A DNA stretch of 64,000 nt from Inquilinus limosus (GTDB lineage Bacteria; Pseudomonadota; Alphaproteobacteria; DSM-16000; Inquilinaceae): NCBI RefSeq assembly GCF_002195995.1, contig NZ_NHON01000016.1:88107-152106 (forward strand), read 5' to 3'. The notes below the pieces were generated by a model that saw only the letters and a program-made list of their open reading frames with translations, ran no database searches and had not been told where the DNA came from. Below are positions 53,368-62,820 of this stretch, in pieces; within the stretch, counting starts at the first letter, position 1, and every line of letters begins with the position of its first letter. The position numbers and the translations under genes are program-made.

Positions 53368-54318
53368 TCAGGCGCCGGTCGATGCGATCCAGGCGTCGAT
53401 CTCCTCGGGCGTCTGCAGCGACACCGCGGCGAGGTCGCGATCGATGCGCTTGGCGAGGCCGGCCAGCACCTTGCCGGCCCCGAGCTCGACCAGTTCCTGC
53501 ACGCCCGTGGATTTCATGTAAAGCACGCACTCGCGCCAGCGCACGGTGCCCGTGACCTGCTCGACCAGCAGGCGGCGGATCTCGTCCGGTGCGGTGACCG
53601 GCGCTGCGGTGACATTGGCCACCACGGGCACGGCCGGCGCCTTGATCTCGACCTCCGCCAGCGCCGCGCGCATCGCCTCGGCGGCCGGCGCCATCAGCGG
53701 ACAATGGAAGGGCGCGCTGACCGGCAGCAGGATGCTGCGCTTGGCGCCGAGTTCGGCCGCCAGCGCCATCGCCCGCTCCACCGCTTCCTTGTGGCCGCTG
53801 ACCACGACCTGGCCGGGCGCGTTGTCGTTGGCCGCGGAGCAGATCGAGTCCGGGGTCGAGGCGCGGGCGGCGACGTCGCGCGCCTGGTCGAGGTCGAGGC
53901 CCAGCAGCGCCGCCATGGCGCCGACGCCGACCGGCACCGCCTTCTGCATCGATCGGCCGCGCAGACGCAGCAGCCGGGCCGCATCGGCGACGCTGACCGC
54001 GCCGGCCGCCGCCAGGGCCGAATACTCGCCAAGGCTGTGGCCAGCGACGAAGCCGGCGAAATCGGCCAGTGACTTGCCCGACCGCTCCGCCACCGTCCGC
54101 GCCGCGGCGACCGCAGCCGCCATCAGCGCCGGCTGGGCATTCTCGGTCAGCGTCAAGGTCTCGATATCGCCGCCGAACATCAGCTCGGACAGTTTCTGGC
54201 CCAGTGCCGCGTCGACCTCGGCGAACACCTCACGGGCGGCGGCGGAGCCGTCGGCCAGCGCCTTGCCCATGCCGACAGCCTGGCTGCCCTGTCCCGGAAA
54301 CACGAAAGCGCGCGCCAT
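53368..54318 (-). CDS. fabD: Malonyl-CoA:ACP transacylase
   Basis: A 316-residue enzyme that loads malonate onto ACP. It starts MARAFVFPGQGSQAVGMG; the nucleophile is in GHSLGEYSAL (S95) and the partner histidine in VSAPFHCPLM. GGGGGA upstream supports ATG 54318; ATG 54336 is an alternative. It is the first gene of the fab block and divergent from rpsF. Confidence 0.96.
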   Translation of the reverse strand: MARAFVFPGQGSQAVGMGKALADGSAAAREVFAEVDAALGQKLSELMFGGDIETLTLTENAQPALMAAAVAAARTVAERSGKSLADFAGFVAGHSLGEYSALAAAGAVSVADAARLLRLRGRSMQKAVPVGVGAMAALLGLDLDQARDVAARASTPDSICSAANDNAPGQVVVSGHKEAVERAMALAAELGAKRSILLPVSAPFHCPLMAPAAEAMRAALAEVEIKAPAVPVVANVTAAPVTAPDEIRRLLVEQVTGTVRWRECVLYMKSTGVQELVELGAGKVLAGLAKRIDRDLAAVSLQTPEEIDAWIASTGA

Positions 54319-54411
54319 GGCGGCGTTCCCCCGCATCACAATGAGGGCGCTGGTCTTAGAGCCTCGCCACTGCAAGTCAAGCCTGATCAGCGATACAGGG
54401 CTCGATCGAGC

Positions 54412-54439
54412 TTGATCTTCGGTCGCGCATGAGTATAGT
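54412..54439 (+). promoter_or_regulatory. Probable promoter of the rpsF-rpsR-rplI operon
   Basis: TTGATC (54412-54417), a 16-base spacer and TATAGT (54434-54439) make a good sigma-70 promoter. The leader of about 108 bases before rpsF is long enough for feedback control by S6:S18, as known in other bacteria, but I did not identify the specific binding motif. Confidence 0.65.
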
Positions 54440-54553
54440 GCGCGCCTTCGTCGATGCTCCTTGCCGGCCGCACGGCATAGCGGTCGGCTTTGGTATGGGC
54501 GGCTGGCGGTCCGCCGCACAGCGCCATGCCGGGAACAGCCATAAGGAGTTACC

Positions 54554-55018
54554 ATGCCACTTTATGAGAGCGTGTACATCGCGCGGCAGGACGTGTCCGC
54601 CGCGCAGGTGGAGGCCCTGACCGAGGGCTTCACCGCCATCCTCACCGAGAATGGCGGCAAGGTCACCAAGACCGAGTATTGGGGCCTGAAGAGCTTCGCC
54701 TACCGGATCAAGAAGAACCGCAAGGGCCACTACGTCCTGATGAACATCGACGCCCCCGCGGCCGCCGTGGCCGAGATGGAGCGCCTGATGGGCATCAACG
54801 AGGACGTGCTGCGCACCCTGACCCTGCGCATGGACGTCCTCGAGGAAGGCCCGTCCGCGATGATGCAGAGCCGGGCCGGCCGGGACCGTGACGGTCGCGA
54901 CCGTGATGGCCGCGGTGACCGTGACGGCCCCCGTGGCGATCGTGACCGTGGCGAGCGCCGGGATCGTGGCTTCGGCGCCCCGCGCGACCAGGCCGAAGGT
55001 GAAGGAGCCCAGGCATGA
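54554..55018 (+). CDS. rpsF: 30S ribosomal protein S6
   Basis: A 154-residue small-subunit protein that binds S18. The core (residues 1-100) is normal: [40 protein letters not shown]. The C-terminal 45 residues are a low-complexity Asp-Arg-Gly tail with repeated DRDGR units, longer than the tail of most S6 proteins. AAGGAG precedes the ATG. The stop overlaps rpsR (ATGA). Confidence 0.96.
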   Translation: MPLYESVYIARQDVSAAQVEALTEGFTAILTENGGKVTKTEYWGLKSFAYRIKKNRKGHYVLMNIDAPAAAVAEMERLMGINEDVLRTLTLRMDVLEEGPSAMMQSRAGRDRDGRDRDGRGDRDGPRGDRDRGERRDRGFGAPRDQAEGEGAQA

Positions 55019-55254
55019 GCGCGATGGGTGCACGCCGTCCGTTCTTCCGCCGCCGGAAGACCTGCCCGTTCTCCGGCGCCAACGCGCCGAAGATCGACTA
55101 CAAGGACACCAAGCTGCTGGGCCGGTTCATCTCCGAGCGCGGCAAGATCGTCCCGAGCCGCATCACCGCGGTCTCGGCCAAGAAGCAGCGTGAGCTGGCC
55201 CGCGCCATCAAGCGCGCGCGCTTCCTCGGCCTCCTGCCCTACATCGTGAAGTAA
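55015..55254 (+). CDS. rpsR: 30S ribosomal protein S18
   Basis: A 79-residue basic protein with a conserved [13 protein letters not shown]-type start (here [16 protein letters not shown]) and [20 protein letters not shown]. It forms a complex with S6 on the platform of the small subunit. Translationally coupled to rpsF. Confidence 0.98.
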   Translation: MSAMGARRPFFRRRKTCPFSGANAPKIDYKDTKLLGRFISERGKIVPSRITAVSAKKQRELARAIKRARFLGLLPYIVK

Positions 55255-55267
55255 GGGAGAGGGTCCG

Positions 55268-55858
55268 ATGGAAATCATCCTGCTGGAGCGGGTCGAGAAG
55301 CTCGGCCAGATCGGCGACGTGGTGAAGGTGAAGCCTGGCTTCGCCCGCAACTACCTCCTGCCGCAGAAGAAGGCGCTGCGCGCGACCAAGGCCAACCTGG
55401 CCGTGTTCGAGAAGCAGCGGGCGCAGATCGAGGCCAACAACCTCCAGGCCAAGGGCGAGGCCGAGCAGGTCGCGGGCCGGATGGACGATGTGAACATCGT
55501 CGTCATCCGCCAGGCCGGCGACAGCGGCCAGCTCTACGGTTCGGTGTCGGCCCGTGACATCGCCGAGGGCCTGACCGAGGCCGGCTACACCGTCTCGCGC
55601 GGCCAGGTCGCGATCGAGCAGCCGATCAAGACCCTGGGCCTGGAGAAGGTCCGGATCCGGCTGCACCCCGAGGTCAGCGTCGTCGTCACCGTGAACGTCG
55701 CCCGCTCGGCCGAAGAGGCCGAGATGCAGCGCCAGCGCGGCGGCATGGTCGTCGCCTCGGTCCTCGAGGAAGAGGAAGCGGCGGCCGAGGCGGCTGCTGC
55801 GGCCGCCCTTGCCGAGGCCGAGGTCGAGTCCGAGAGCACGGAAGGCGAGCCGGCGTAA
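55268..55858 (+). CDS. rplI: 50S ribosomal protein L9
   Basis: A 196-residue large-subunit protein. The N-terminal domain [20 protein letters not shown] and [14 protein letters not shown], the long connecting helix and the C-terminal domain are all present. A 45-residue acidic Ala/Glu tail after residue 150 ([10 protein letters not shown]) extends it beyond the E. coli length. GGGAGAGGG precedes the ATG. Confidence 0.97.
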   Translation: MEIILLERVEKLGQIGDVVKVKPGFARNYLLPQKKALRATKANLAVFEKQRAQIEANNLQAKGEAEQVAGRMDDVNIVVIRQAGDSGQLYGSVSARDIAEGLTEAGYTVSRGQVAIEQPIKTLGLEKVRIRLHPEVSVVVTVNVARSAEEAEMQRQRGGMVVASVLEEEEAAAEAAAAAALAEAEVESESTEGEPA

Positions 55859-55884
55859 CCAGCCGATATCGTCCTGTATCGAGG

Positions 55885-55915
55885 AGGCGCGGATCTTCGG
55901 ATCCGCGCCTTTTTC
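55885..55915 (+). terminator. Rho-independent terminator of rpsF-rpsR-rplI
   Basis: AGGCGCGGAT (55885-55894) pairs perfectly with ATCCGCGCCT (55901-55910) around loop CTTCGG, followed by TTTTC. It lies 27 bases after the rplI stop. Confidence 0.92.
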
Positions 55916-56040
55916 TTAGGGGTGACCGCTTTCGAGGCGCAGCAGGCGCAACCTGAACTGGACGTTGCAAACTCTTAACGTGATCCGGGGACCGGGCAGG
56001 ATTAGCGTCCGGCCAATCCGGTCCAATCGAGTTCCCGTCC

Positions 56041-58674
56041 ATGTCCACGGCACAGCCGCAGGCGGTTTCCCTTCCGACTGTCGACGCGGCCGGCGTCGCC
56101 GGCACCGTGACCCTTCGGCCCATGCATCAGCGCCTGAAGCCGGCCCTGCTGACGATCATCACCCTGCTGCTGTTCGCTGGCGCCGCCTATGCGATCCGGC
56201 AGGAGCTGGCGGCGATGAGCTGGCACGACCTGATCGCGCGCATCCGCGCCCTGCCTTGGACCTCGGTCGGGCTGGCGCTGCTGGGCACGATCGGCAGCTT
56301 CATCGCGCTGATGGGCTATGACTGGTCGGCGCTGCGCTATGTCGGCGCCCGGGTGCCGCTGCGGACCATGGCCCTGGCCAGCTTCTGCGGCTATGCCGTC
56401 GGCAACACCATCGGCGGCCTGGTCACCGCCAGCTCGGTGCGCTATCGCGTCTACACTGCGACCGGGCTGGAATTCGGCGACATCGCCAGGGTTGCCGGCT
56501 TCTGCGCCCTCGCCTTCGGTTTCGGCATCGTCACCGTCGGCGCCGCGGCCGTGCTGCTGCAGCCGCATCTGCTGACCCGCGCGCTCGGCGTCCACAGCGT
56601 CTGGACCAACTCCGGCGCCGCCGCGATCCTGGCCGTCGCAGCCTTGTTCCTGCTGCTCTGCGCCCGCCGCCGTCCCGATCAGCCCTTCCTGGGCCGCATC
56701 CCGCTGCCCAGCTTCGGCATCGCCGCCGGCCAGCTGGTGATCTCGACGGTCGAGCTGCTGTTCGCCGGCCTCGCCTTCTGGGTGCTGCTGCCGCATGGCA
56801 GCGTGGCGTTCAGCGCCTTCTTCGTCGTCTTCGTTGTCGCCACCGTGGCCGGCATCATCAGCCATGTGCCGGGCGGCGTCGGCGTGTTCGAGTCGGTGAT
56901 GCTGCTCGGCCTCGGCCCGGTGCTGCCGCCGCAGGCCATTGCCGCGGCGCTGGTCGTCTACCGCGCGGTCTACTTCCTGATCCCGGTGATCCTGGCGGTC
57001 GGCATCCTCGCCAGCGCCGAGACGGCGCGCGGCCTGCGCCGCCTGCAGAACCACGCCCCCACCCGCCTGACCCTCGACGTCGCCGGCCGGCTGATGCCGT
57101 CGGTGATGGCGGCGCTGATCTTCGTCGTCGGCACGCTGCTGCTGGTGTCGGCCGCGACCCCGACGCTGAAGAGCCGCTTCGAGATCCTGGAGAACCTGCC
57201 GGTCGCGGTGGTCGAGCTGTCGCACATCCTCGCGGCGGTGACCGGGCTGGCGCTGCTGGTCGTCGCCTGGGGCCTGTTCCGCCGCCTGATCGCCGCCTAC
57301 TGGCTGACCCTGCTGCTGCTGGCCGCCAGCGCCGTGCTGGCGCTGGGCAAGGGCTTCGCCTGGCGCGAGGCGCTGCTGCTGCTGCTCTGTCTCGTCATCA
57401 TGCTGCCGTGCCGGGAGGAATTCTGGCGTCGCTCGGCCCTGTTCGACCAGCCGATGACGCCGGGCTGGCTGATCGCGCTCGGCAGCGTCGTCGGCGGCAT
57501 GGCCTGGCTGACCTTCTTCTCCTTCCGCCACGTCGCCTACGCCAACGATCTGTGGTGGACCTTCGAGATCCATGACGAGGCGTCGCGCGCCCTGCGCGCC
57601 ATGGTGGCGGTCAGCCTGCTGGCCACGCTGTACGGCCTGTGGCACCTGGTGCGGGCGCAGCGCGGCCGGATGGCCGCGCCGACCGCCGCCGAGATCCACC
57701 AGGCCGAGCAGATCCTGCGGCAGCAGCCCCGCGCCGAGGCCAACCTGGTGCGCATGGGCGACAAGGCCCTGCTGTTCTCGGACAGCGGCCGGGCCTTCCT
57801 GATGTACGCCATCCAGGGCCGGACCTGGGCCGCGCTGGGCGACCCCATTGGCGCGCGCGAGGACTGGCCGGAGCTGATCTGGCGCTTCCGCGAGATGACC
57901 GAGGCCACCAGCGGCCGCCCGGCCCATTACGGCGTCCGGGCCGAGACCCTGCCGTTGTATCTCGACACCGGCATGACCTTGTCGAAGCTCGGCGAGGAGG
58001 CGCGGGTGCCGCTGCGCAGCTTCACGCTGGAGGGCGGCAGCCGCAAGAAGGCGCTGCGCTACGCCCTGTCGCGCGGCGAGAAGGACGGGCTGACCTTCGA
58101 GATCGTGCCCGCGGGCACCGGCTCGGCCCTGATCAGCGAGCTCGCCGCCGTTTCCGACGACTGGCTGCACAAGCAGGCGGCCAAGGAGAAGCGGTTCTCG
58201 CTCGGCGCCTTCATCCCCGGCTACGTCCACGGCTCGCCCACGGCCCTGGTGCGCGAGAACGGCCGGCTGGTGGCCTTCGCCACCCTGATGGTGACGGAGG
58301 CCAAGAGCGAGGTCGCCATCGACCTGATGCGGCACACCGAGGCGAATTCGAAGCTGGTTATGGAGTATCTGATCACCAAGCTGATCGTGCACTTCAAGGA
58401 GCAGGGCTACGAGGCGCTGAGCCTCGGCATGGCGCCCCTGTCTGGGCTGGAAAGCCACCCGCTGGCGCCGCTCTGGCACCGCATCGGCCGCTTCGTGTAC
58501 CGCAGCGGCGCCCGCTTCTACAATTTCGAGGGGCTACGCGCCTTCAAGCAGAAATACGACCCGGTGTGGGAGCCGCGCTATCTGGCGACCCCCAGCGGCC
58601 TGGCCCCGGCCCTGGCCATCTCCGACATCGCGGCGCTGATCGGCGGCGGGATCAAGGGGCTGGTGGCGCGATGA
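56041..58674 (+). CDS. mprF: Bifunctional lysylphosphatidylglycerol synthetase/flippase MprF
   Basis: An 877-residue membrane enzyme. The N-terminal two-thirds hold about 13 hydrophobic segments of the flippase, including YAVGNTIGGLVTASSVRYRV and VPGGVGVFESVMLLGLG. The C-terminal 300 residues (from about 570, GDKALLFSDSGRAFLMYAIQ) are the cytoplasmic DUF2156 domain that transfers lysine from Lys-tRNA to phosphatidylglycerol, with the late block GYEALSLGMAPLSGLE. Lysyl-PG lowers surface charge and protects against cationic peptides and acid. The acvB gene overlaps its stop (ATGA). The ATG has only a weak ribosome-binding site. Confidence 0.95.
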   Translation: MSTAQPQAVSLPTVDAAGVAGTVTLRPMHQRLKPALLTIITLLLFAGAAYAIRQELAAMSWHDLIARIRALPWTSVGLALLGTIGSFIALMGYDWSALRYVGARVPLRTMALASFCGYAVGNTIGGLVTASSVRYRVYTATGLEFGDIARVAGFCALAFGFGIVTVGAAAVLLQPHLLTRALGVHSVWTNSGAAAILAVAALFLLLCARRRPDQPFLGRIPLPSFGIAAGQLVISTVELLFAGLAFWVLLPHGSVAFSAFFVVFVVATVAGIISHVPGGVGVFESVMLLGLGPVLPPQAIAAALVVYRAVYFLIPVILAVGILASAETARGLRRLQNHAPTRLTLDVAGRLMPSVMAALIFVVGTLLLVSAATPTLKSRFEILENLPVAVVELSHILAAVTGLALLVVAWGLFRRLIAAYWLTLLLLAASAVLALGKGFAWREALLLLLCLVIMLPCREEFWRRSALFDQPMTPGWLIALGSVVGGMAWLTFFSFRHVAYANDLWWTFEIHDEASRALRAMVAVSLLATLYGLWHLVRAQRGRMAAPTAAEIHQAEQILRQQPRAEANLVRMGDKALLFSDSGRAFLMYAIQGRTWAALGDPIGAREDWPELIWRFREMTEATSGRPAHYGVRAETLPLYLDTGMTLSKLGEEARVPLRSFTLEGGSRKKALRYALSRGEKDGLTFEIVPAGTGSALISELAAVSDDWLHKQAAKEKRFSLGAFIPGYVHGSPTALVRENGRLVAFATLMVTEAKSEVAIDLMRHTEANSKLVMEYLITKLIVHFKEQGYEALSLGMAPLSGLESHPLAPLWHRIGRFVYRSGARFYNFEGLRAFKQKYDPVWEPRYLATPSGLAPALAISDIAALIGGGIKGLVAR

Positions 58675-60110
58675 AGCGGACCTCCTGGCTGGTCGCCGCC
58701 GGCCTGGCGGTGACGGCTTGCGTCGCCGTCGCCGCGGCGGCCTGGCTGATCCCGGACCAGCGCGCCTCGGCCGCGGCGCCGCGCAGCTACGATGGCGGCC
58801 CTCTCGGCTCGGTCAGGCTGTGGCAGCCGGAAGGGCAGCCGAATTCCATGGTCTTCCTGCTGTCGGACGACACCGGTTGGACGCCGGAATTCGACACGGC
58901 GGCCCGGACGCTGCAGGGCAACGGCGCCTTCGTCGTCGGCGTCGACCTGAAGGGCTATCTCGACGGGCTGGATCGCAGCGACGACCAGGACTGCCACTCC
59001 CCGGCCGGCGATTTCGAGGATCTGAGCCAGCGGCTCGAGCGCGAATACAAGTTCGCCACCTACCATGCCCCGATCGTGGTCGGCCGGGGCCAGGGCGCGA
59101 CCGTGGCCTATGGCGCGGTGGCGCAGGCGGCGGCCAAGACCACGATCGCGGGCGGCGCCAGCATCGGTCCATTGCCAGCATTGAAGACCAAGCTGCCGCT
59201 GTGCACCGGCCCGGGCGACGCGCCGGCGGCGACTCCGGCGCCGGGCGGCGGCTTCACCTACGGCCCGCAGCCGCACATTCCCGGCTGGTGGCGCCTCGGC
59301 CTGCAGCAGCCTGACGCTGCCGCCAGTGCCTTTGCCGGGACTTCCGGCGGTGAGGTGATGACGCTGCCGCCGGACGCCCCGCTGGCCGACCAGGTCGTGG
59401 CGATGCTGCACCAGGACGCGCCGGCGGATGCCGATGCCTCCGCCGTCAGCAGCCTGCCGCTGGAGGAGCTCAAGGCCGACGGCCCCTCGCCCACTCTGGC
59501 GATCATCTATTCCGGCGATGGCGGCTGGCAGGATCTCGACAAGACCATCGGCGAAGCCCTTCAGAGCAAAGGGGTTTCCGTCGTCGGCGTCGACAGCCTG
59601 CGCTATTTCTGGAGCCAGCAGACGCCGGAGCAGACGGCCAAGGACCTGGCCCACATCATCGACCATTACGGCAAGGCCTGGGGCGCCCAGCGGGTGATCC
59701 TGATCGGCTATTCCTTCGGCGCCAATGTCCTGCCTTTCGCCTACAACCGGCTGCCGGCAGCGGAGAAAGCGAAGATCGATCAGATCAGCCTGCTGGGGCT
59801 CGCCGAGCGGACCGACTTCGAGATTCGCGTGACCGGCTGGCTCGGCGTCAGCGCCGATGACGACGCGCCGCCGGTGGCGCCGGAGCTGAAATCGATCGAC
59901 CCGGCCCGCATCCAGTGCTTCTACGGCGAGGAGGAGGACGACACCGTCTGCCCGACCCCCGCCATGGCCGGCGCCGAGGTGATCAAGACCACCGGCGGGC
60001 ACCATTTCGACGGCGACTATGACAGCCTCGCCCGCACCATCATGGATGGCGCCGCCAAACGGCAGCAGGCGGCCTCTGCGGCAACGACAACCAAACCAGC
60101 AAACCCCTGA
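58671..60110 (+). CDS. acvB: Lysyl-phosphatidylglycerol hydrolase, AcvB/VirJ family
   Basis: A 479-residue exported protein with an N-terminal signal or anchor (LVAAGLAVTACVAVAAAAWL). It has two VirJ-type alpha/beta-hydrolase segments. The first, around residues 45-150, has GRGQGATVAYG, which lacks the serine nucleophile; the second, from about residue 275, has GYSFGANVLPFA with the nucleophile and a late histidine (TTGGHHFDGDYD). In Agrobacterium and Rhizobium AcvB removes lysine from the lipid made by MprF/LpiA. The gene is fused by a 4-bp overlap to mprF, so synthesis and hydrolysis are co-expressed. Confidence 0.93.
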   Translation: MKRTSWLVAAGLAVTACVAVAAAAWLIPDQRASAAAPRSYDGGPLGSVRLWQPEGQPNSMVFLLSDDTGWTPEFDTAARTLQGNGAFVVGVDLKGYLDGLDRSDDQDCHSPAGDFEDLSQRLEREYKFATYHAPIVVGRGQGATVAYGAVAQAAAKTTIAGGASIGPLPALKTKLPLCTGPGDAPAATPAPGGGFTYGPQPHIPGWWRLGLQQPDAAASAFAGTSGGEVMTLPPDAPLADQVVAMLHQDAPADADASAVSSLPLEELKADGPSPTLAIIYSGDGGWQDLDKTIGEALQSKGVSVVGVDSLRYFWSQQTPEQTAKDLAHIIDHYGKAWGAQRVILIGYSFGANVLPFAYNRLPAAEKAKIDQISLLGLAERTDFEIRVTGWLGVSADDDAPPVAPELKSIDPARIQCFYGEEEDDTVCPTPAMAGAEVIKTTGGHHFDGDYDSLARTIMDGAAKRQQAASAATTTKPANP

Positions 60111-60129
60111 TCCAACAGCCGGATTCCGG

Positions 60130-60169
60130 TTGTCCACAGATCCGTCCACATTCGGTCCCGCTATCCACA
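60130..60169 (+). promoter_or_regulatory. Cluster of three DnaA-box-like sites upstream of dnaB
   Basis: TTGTCCACA (60130-60138), CCGTCCACA (60142-60150) and CTATCCACA (60161-60169) lie within 40 bp, all in one orientation. Against the consensus TTWTNCACA, the first and third have one mismatch and the second has two. They lie 59-98 bp before the dnaB ATG, where DnaA binding could control dnaB. Confidence 0.45.
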
Positions 60170-60227
60170 GGGTCGCGGGGCCGTCGATTTCTGGCGGTGC
60201 CCCCGCCGGCTGCGCTAGGGTGGGGCG

Positions 60228-61715
60228 ATGGAGAAGTCGCGTCCCGAATCCCCCCTCACCCTCGTTCACAACGCCGACCCGATGGCGAGCCCGACCTACC
60301 GCCGGATGCCGGCGAACGAGGAAGCCGAACAGGCGCTGCTCGGCGCCATCCTGGCCAACAACACCGCGCTGGAGAAGGCGTCGGACTTCCTGCGTCCGGA
60401 GCATTTCTACGTGCCCGCCCACGGCCGGATCTACGGCGCGGCGATGCGACTCGCGGAGCAGAACCGGGTCGCCGACCCGATCAGCCTGAAGCAGTATTTC
60501 GAGACCGACAACGAGCTGGAAGGCGTCGGCGGCGCCCAGTACCTGACCGACCTGGCGGCCAGCGTCGTGTCGGTGATGAACGCCGAGGATTACGCCCAGA
60601 CGATCTATGACCTCTCGCTGCGGCGCCAGCTGATCCTGGCCGGCGAGGAGATCGTCAACGACGCCTACAAGCTCGACAACGAGATGGACGGCCCCGCCCA
60701 GATCCAGGAGGGCGAGGAGAAGCTGTACCGCCTGTCCAGCTCGGGCGTGCTGCGCAAGGATTTCGAGCCCTTCGGCGATGTCCTGGCGCGCGCGGTCGAG
60801 GCCGCCGGCAAGGCGCTGGAGCGTGACACGCCGCTGACCGGCGTCACCACCGGCTTGGCCGAGATCGACAAGATGATGGGCGGCCTGCAGCCCTCGGACC
60901 TGATTGTCCTGGCCGGCCGGCCGGGCATGGGCAAGACGGCGCTGGCCACCAACATGGCCTTCAACGCCGCCACCGCCTATCTGCGCAAGCACGGCAAGGA
61001 AGGCGCCGTGGTCGGCTTCTTCTCGATGGAAATGTCGGCCGACCAGCTCGCCGTCCGTATCCTGTCCGAGGTCGCGGAGATCGCGTCGGAGCGGATCCGC
61101 AAGGGCGACATGAAGCGGTCGGACTTCCCGCGGGTGGTCGAGGCGGCGAACCTGATCCGGCAGACGCCGTTCTTCATCGACGACACCGCCGGCGTTTCGA
61201 TCAGCACCTTAAGAACCCGCGCCATGCGCCTGAAGCGCCAGCATAATCTCGGCATGCTGGTGGTCGACTACATCCAGCTGATGAGCGCCGGCGGGTCGAA
61301 GAAGACCGACAACCGGGTGCAGGAGATCTCGGAGATCACCCGCGGCCTGAAGATCCTGGCCAAGGACCTCAGCATCCCGGTCATCGCCCTGTCCCAGCTG
61401 TCGCGCCAGGTCGAGAACCGCGAGGACAAGCGGCCGCAGCTGGCCGACCTGCGCGAATCCGGCTCGATCGAGCAGGACGCCGACGTCGTCATGTTCGTGT
61501 ATCGCGAGGCCTATTACCTGTCGAAGGGCGAGCCGCCCGAGGGCACGCCGGAGCACCAGGACTGGATGGCGGCGATGGACCGGGTGCACAACGTTGCCGA
61601 GGTCATCGTCGCCAAGCAGCGCCATGGCCCGACCGGCACGCGGCGGCTGCATTTCGAGGGCCAGTACACCAAGTTCTCCAACCTGCAGACCGACCCCAGC
61701 TTCGATGACCAGTGA
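60228..61715 (+). CDS. dnaB: Replicative DNA helicase DnaB
   Basis: A 495-residue hexameric helicase. The N-terminal domain (EEAEQALLGAILANNTALEK) is followed by the RecA-like motor with Walker A AGRPGMGKTALA, Walker B MLVVDYIQLM, and the DnaB blocks GFFSMEMSADQLAVRIL and ALSQLSRQVENREDKRPQ. It unwinds the duplex at the replication fork. The alr gene starts inside its last codons. Confidence 0.97.
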   Translation: MEKSRPESPLTLVHNADPMASPTYRRMPANEEAEQALLGAILANNTALEKASDFLRPEHFYVPAHGRIYGAAMRLAEQNRVADPISLKQYFETDNELEGVGGAQYLTDLAASVVSVMNAEDYAQTIYDLSLRRQLILAGEEIVNDAYKLDNEMDGPAQIQEGEEKLYRLSSSGVLRKDFEPFGDVLARAVEAAGKALERDTPLTGVTTGLAEIDKMMGGLQPSDLIVLAGRPGMGKTALATNMAFNAATAYLRKHGKEGAVVGFFSMEMSADQLAVRILSEVAEIASERIRKGDMKRSDFPRVVEAANLIRQTPFFIDDTAGVSISTLRTRAMRLKRQHNLGMLVVDYIQLMSAGGSKKTDNRVQEISEITRGLKILAKDLSIPVIALSQLSRQVENREDKRPQLADLRESGSIEQDADVVMFVYREAYYLSKGEPPEGTPEHQDWMAAMDRVHNVAEVIVAKQRHGPTGTRRLHFEGQYTKFSNLQTDPSFDDQ

Positions 61716-62820
61716 GGTTGCGCTCGGCCGGGCCGGCGCCCTGCTGACCATCGACCTCGACGCCATTGTTGAGAACTGGCGCCGCCTCCAGGCACGGGGC
61801 GCACCGGCGGAATGCGGCGCCGTGCTCAAGGCCGACGCCTACGGCCTGGGTGCCGCGCCGGTCGGCCGGGCGCTGTCCGCGGCCGGTGCCCGCAGCTTCT
61901 TCGTCGCGCATCTGGAAGAGGGCATCGCCCTGCGGGCTGTCCTCGACGAACCTCGCATCGTCGTCCTCAACGGCCTGCTGCCGGGACTGGCCGCCGACTA
62001 CACGGCGCACGACCTGATCCCGGCGCTGAACGATCCCGGAGAGATCGCCGCCTGGGCCGGCCATGCCCGGGCGCTGGGCACCGCCCTGCCCGGCTTCGTT
62101 CATCTCGACACCGGCATGAACCGGCTGGGCCTCTCACCGGATGACCAGGACCGGCTGGCGGCGGATCCAAGCGTGCTCGACGGCATCGGGCCGATCACCT
62201 GGATGACCCACCTCGCCTGCGCCGAGGACACCGGGAACCCGATGAGCCGGGCCCAGCTCGACCGCTTCCATCGCGCCGTGGCCAGGCTGCCGCCGGCCCC
62301 GGTCAGCATCGCCAATTCCTCCGGCATCTTCCTGGGCCAGGACTTCCATGGCGACCTGACCCGCCCGGGCGCCGCGCTCTACGGCATCAACCCGACGCCG
62401 GACCGGCCGAATCCGATGGCCGGCGTGGTGCGGGTCGAGGCCCGAATCCTGCAGACCCGCCGCGTTGACACCCCCATGACCGTTGGATACGGTGCCGCGC
62501 ACCGCGTAAAGGGTCCGGCCCGGCTCGCGACGATCGCCGTCGGCTATGCCGACGGGGTTCCGCGGGCCGCCAGTGGTCGCGGCGCCGTGCGCATCGCAGG
62601 CTTCACCGCGCCGATCACCGGCCGCATCTCGATGGATCTGATCACGGTGGACGTGACCCACATTCCCGAAACGCTGGCCGCGCCCGGCGCCCTGGCCGAG
62701 GTCCTCGGCCCGGAGCTGACGCCCGACCGGCTGGGCGAGAGCGCCGGCACCATTGGCTACGAGATCCTCACCAGCCTCGGGCTGCGCTATGCCCGGCGCT
62801 ATGTCGGCGGGGTGGAATGA
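61705..62820 (+). CDS. alr: Alanine racemase
   Basis: A 371-residue PLP enzyme making D-alanine for peptidoglycan. The PLP lysine is in AVLKADAYGLG (K42) and the second catalytic base, tyrosine, in TVGYGAAHR; HLDTGMNRLG and GRISMDLITVDVT are other family blocks. It begins 11 bases before the dnaB stop and ends overlapping mlaE (ATGA), so dnaB-alr-mlaE-mlaF form one transcript unit. Confidence 0.95.
   Translation: MTSEVALGRAGALLTIDLDAIVENWRRLQARGAPAECGAVLKADAYGLGAAPVGRALSAAGARSFFVAHLEEGIALRAVLDEPRIVVLNGLLPGLAADYTAHDLIPALNDPGEIAAWAGHARALGTALPGFVHLDTGMNRLGLSPDDQDRLAADPSVLDGIGPITWMTHLACAEDTGNPMSRAQLDRFHRAVARLPPAPVSIANSSGIFLGQDFHGDLTRPGAALYGINPTPDRPNPMAGVVRVEARILQTRRVDTPMTVGYGAAHRVKGPARLATIAVGYADGVPRAASGRGAVRIAGFTAPITGRISMDLITVDVTHIPETLAAPGALAEVLGPELTPDRLGESAGTIGYEILTSLGLRYARRYVGGVE

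Noticed and set aside
54877-55018. CRISPR-like array in the repeated 3' end of rpsF
   Set aside because: The repeats are short, imperfect, in frame and encode a DRDGR tail; there are no spacers.
56002-58479. Minus-strand frame of 825 codons over mprF
   Set aside because: Gln/His/Asp-rich antisense shadow of a strongly supported membrane protein gene.
60111-60227. Replication origin at the DnaA-box cluster
   Set aside because: Only three imperfect boxes and no AT-rich unwinding region or origin-linked genes beside them; promoter control of dnaB is simpler.
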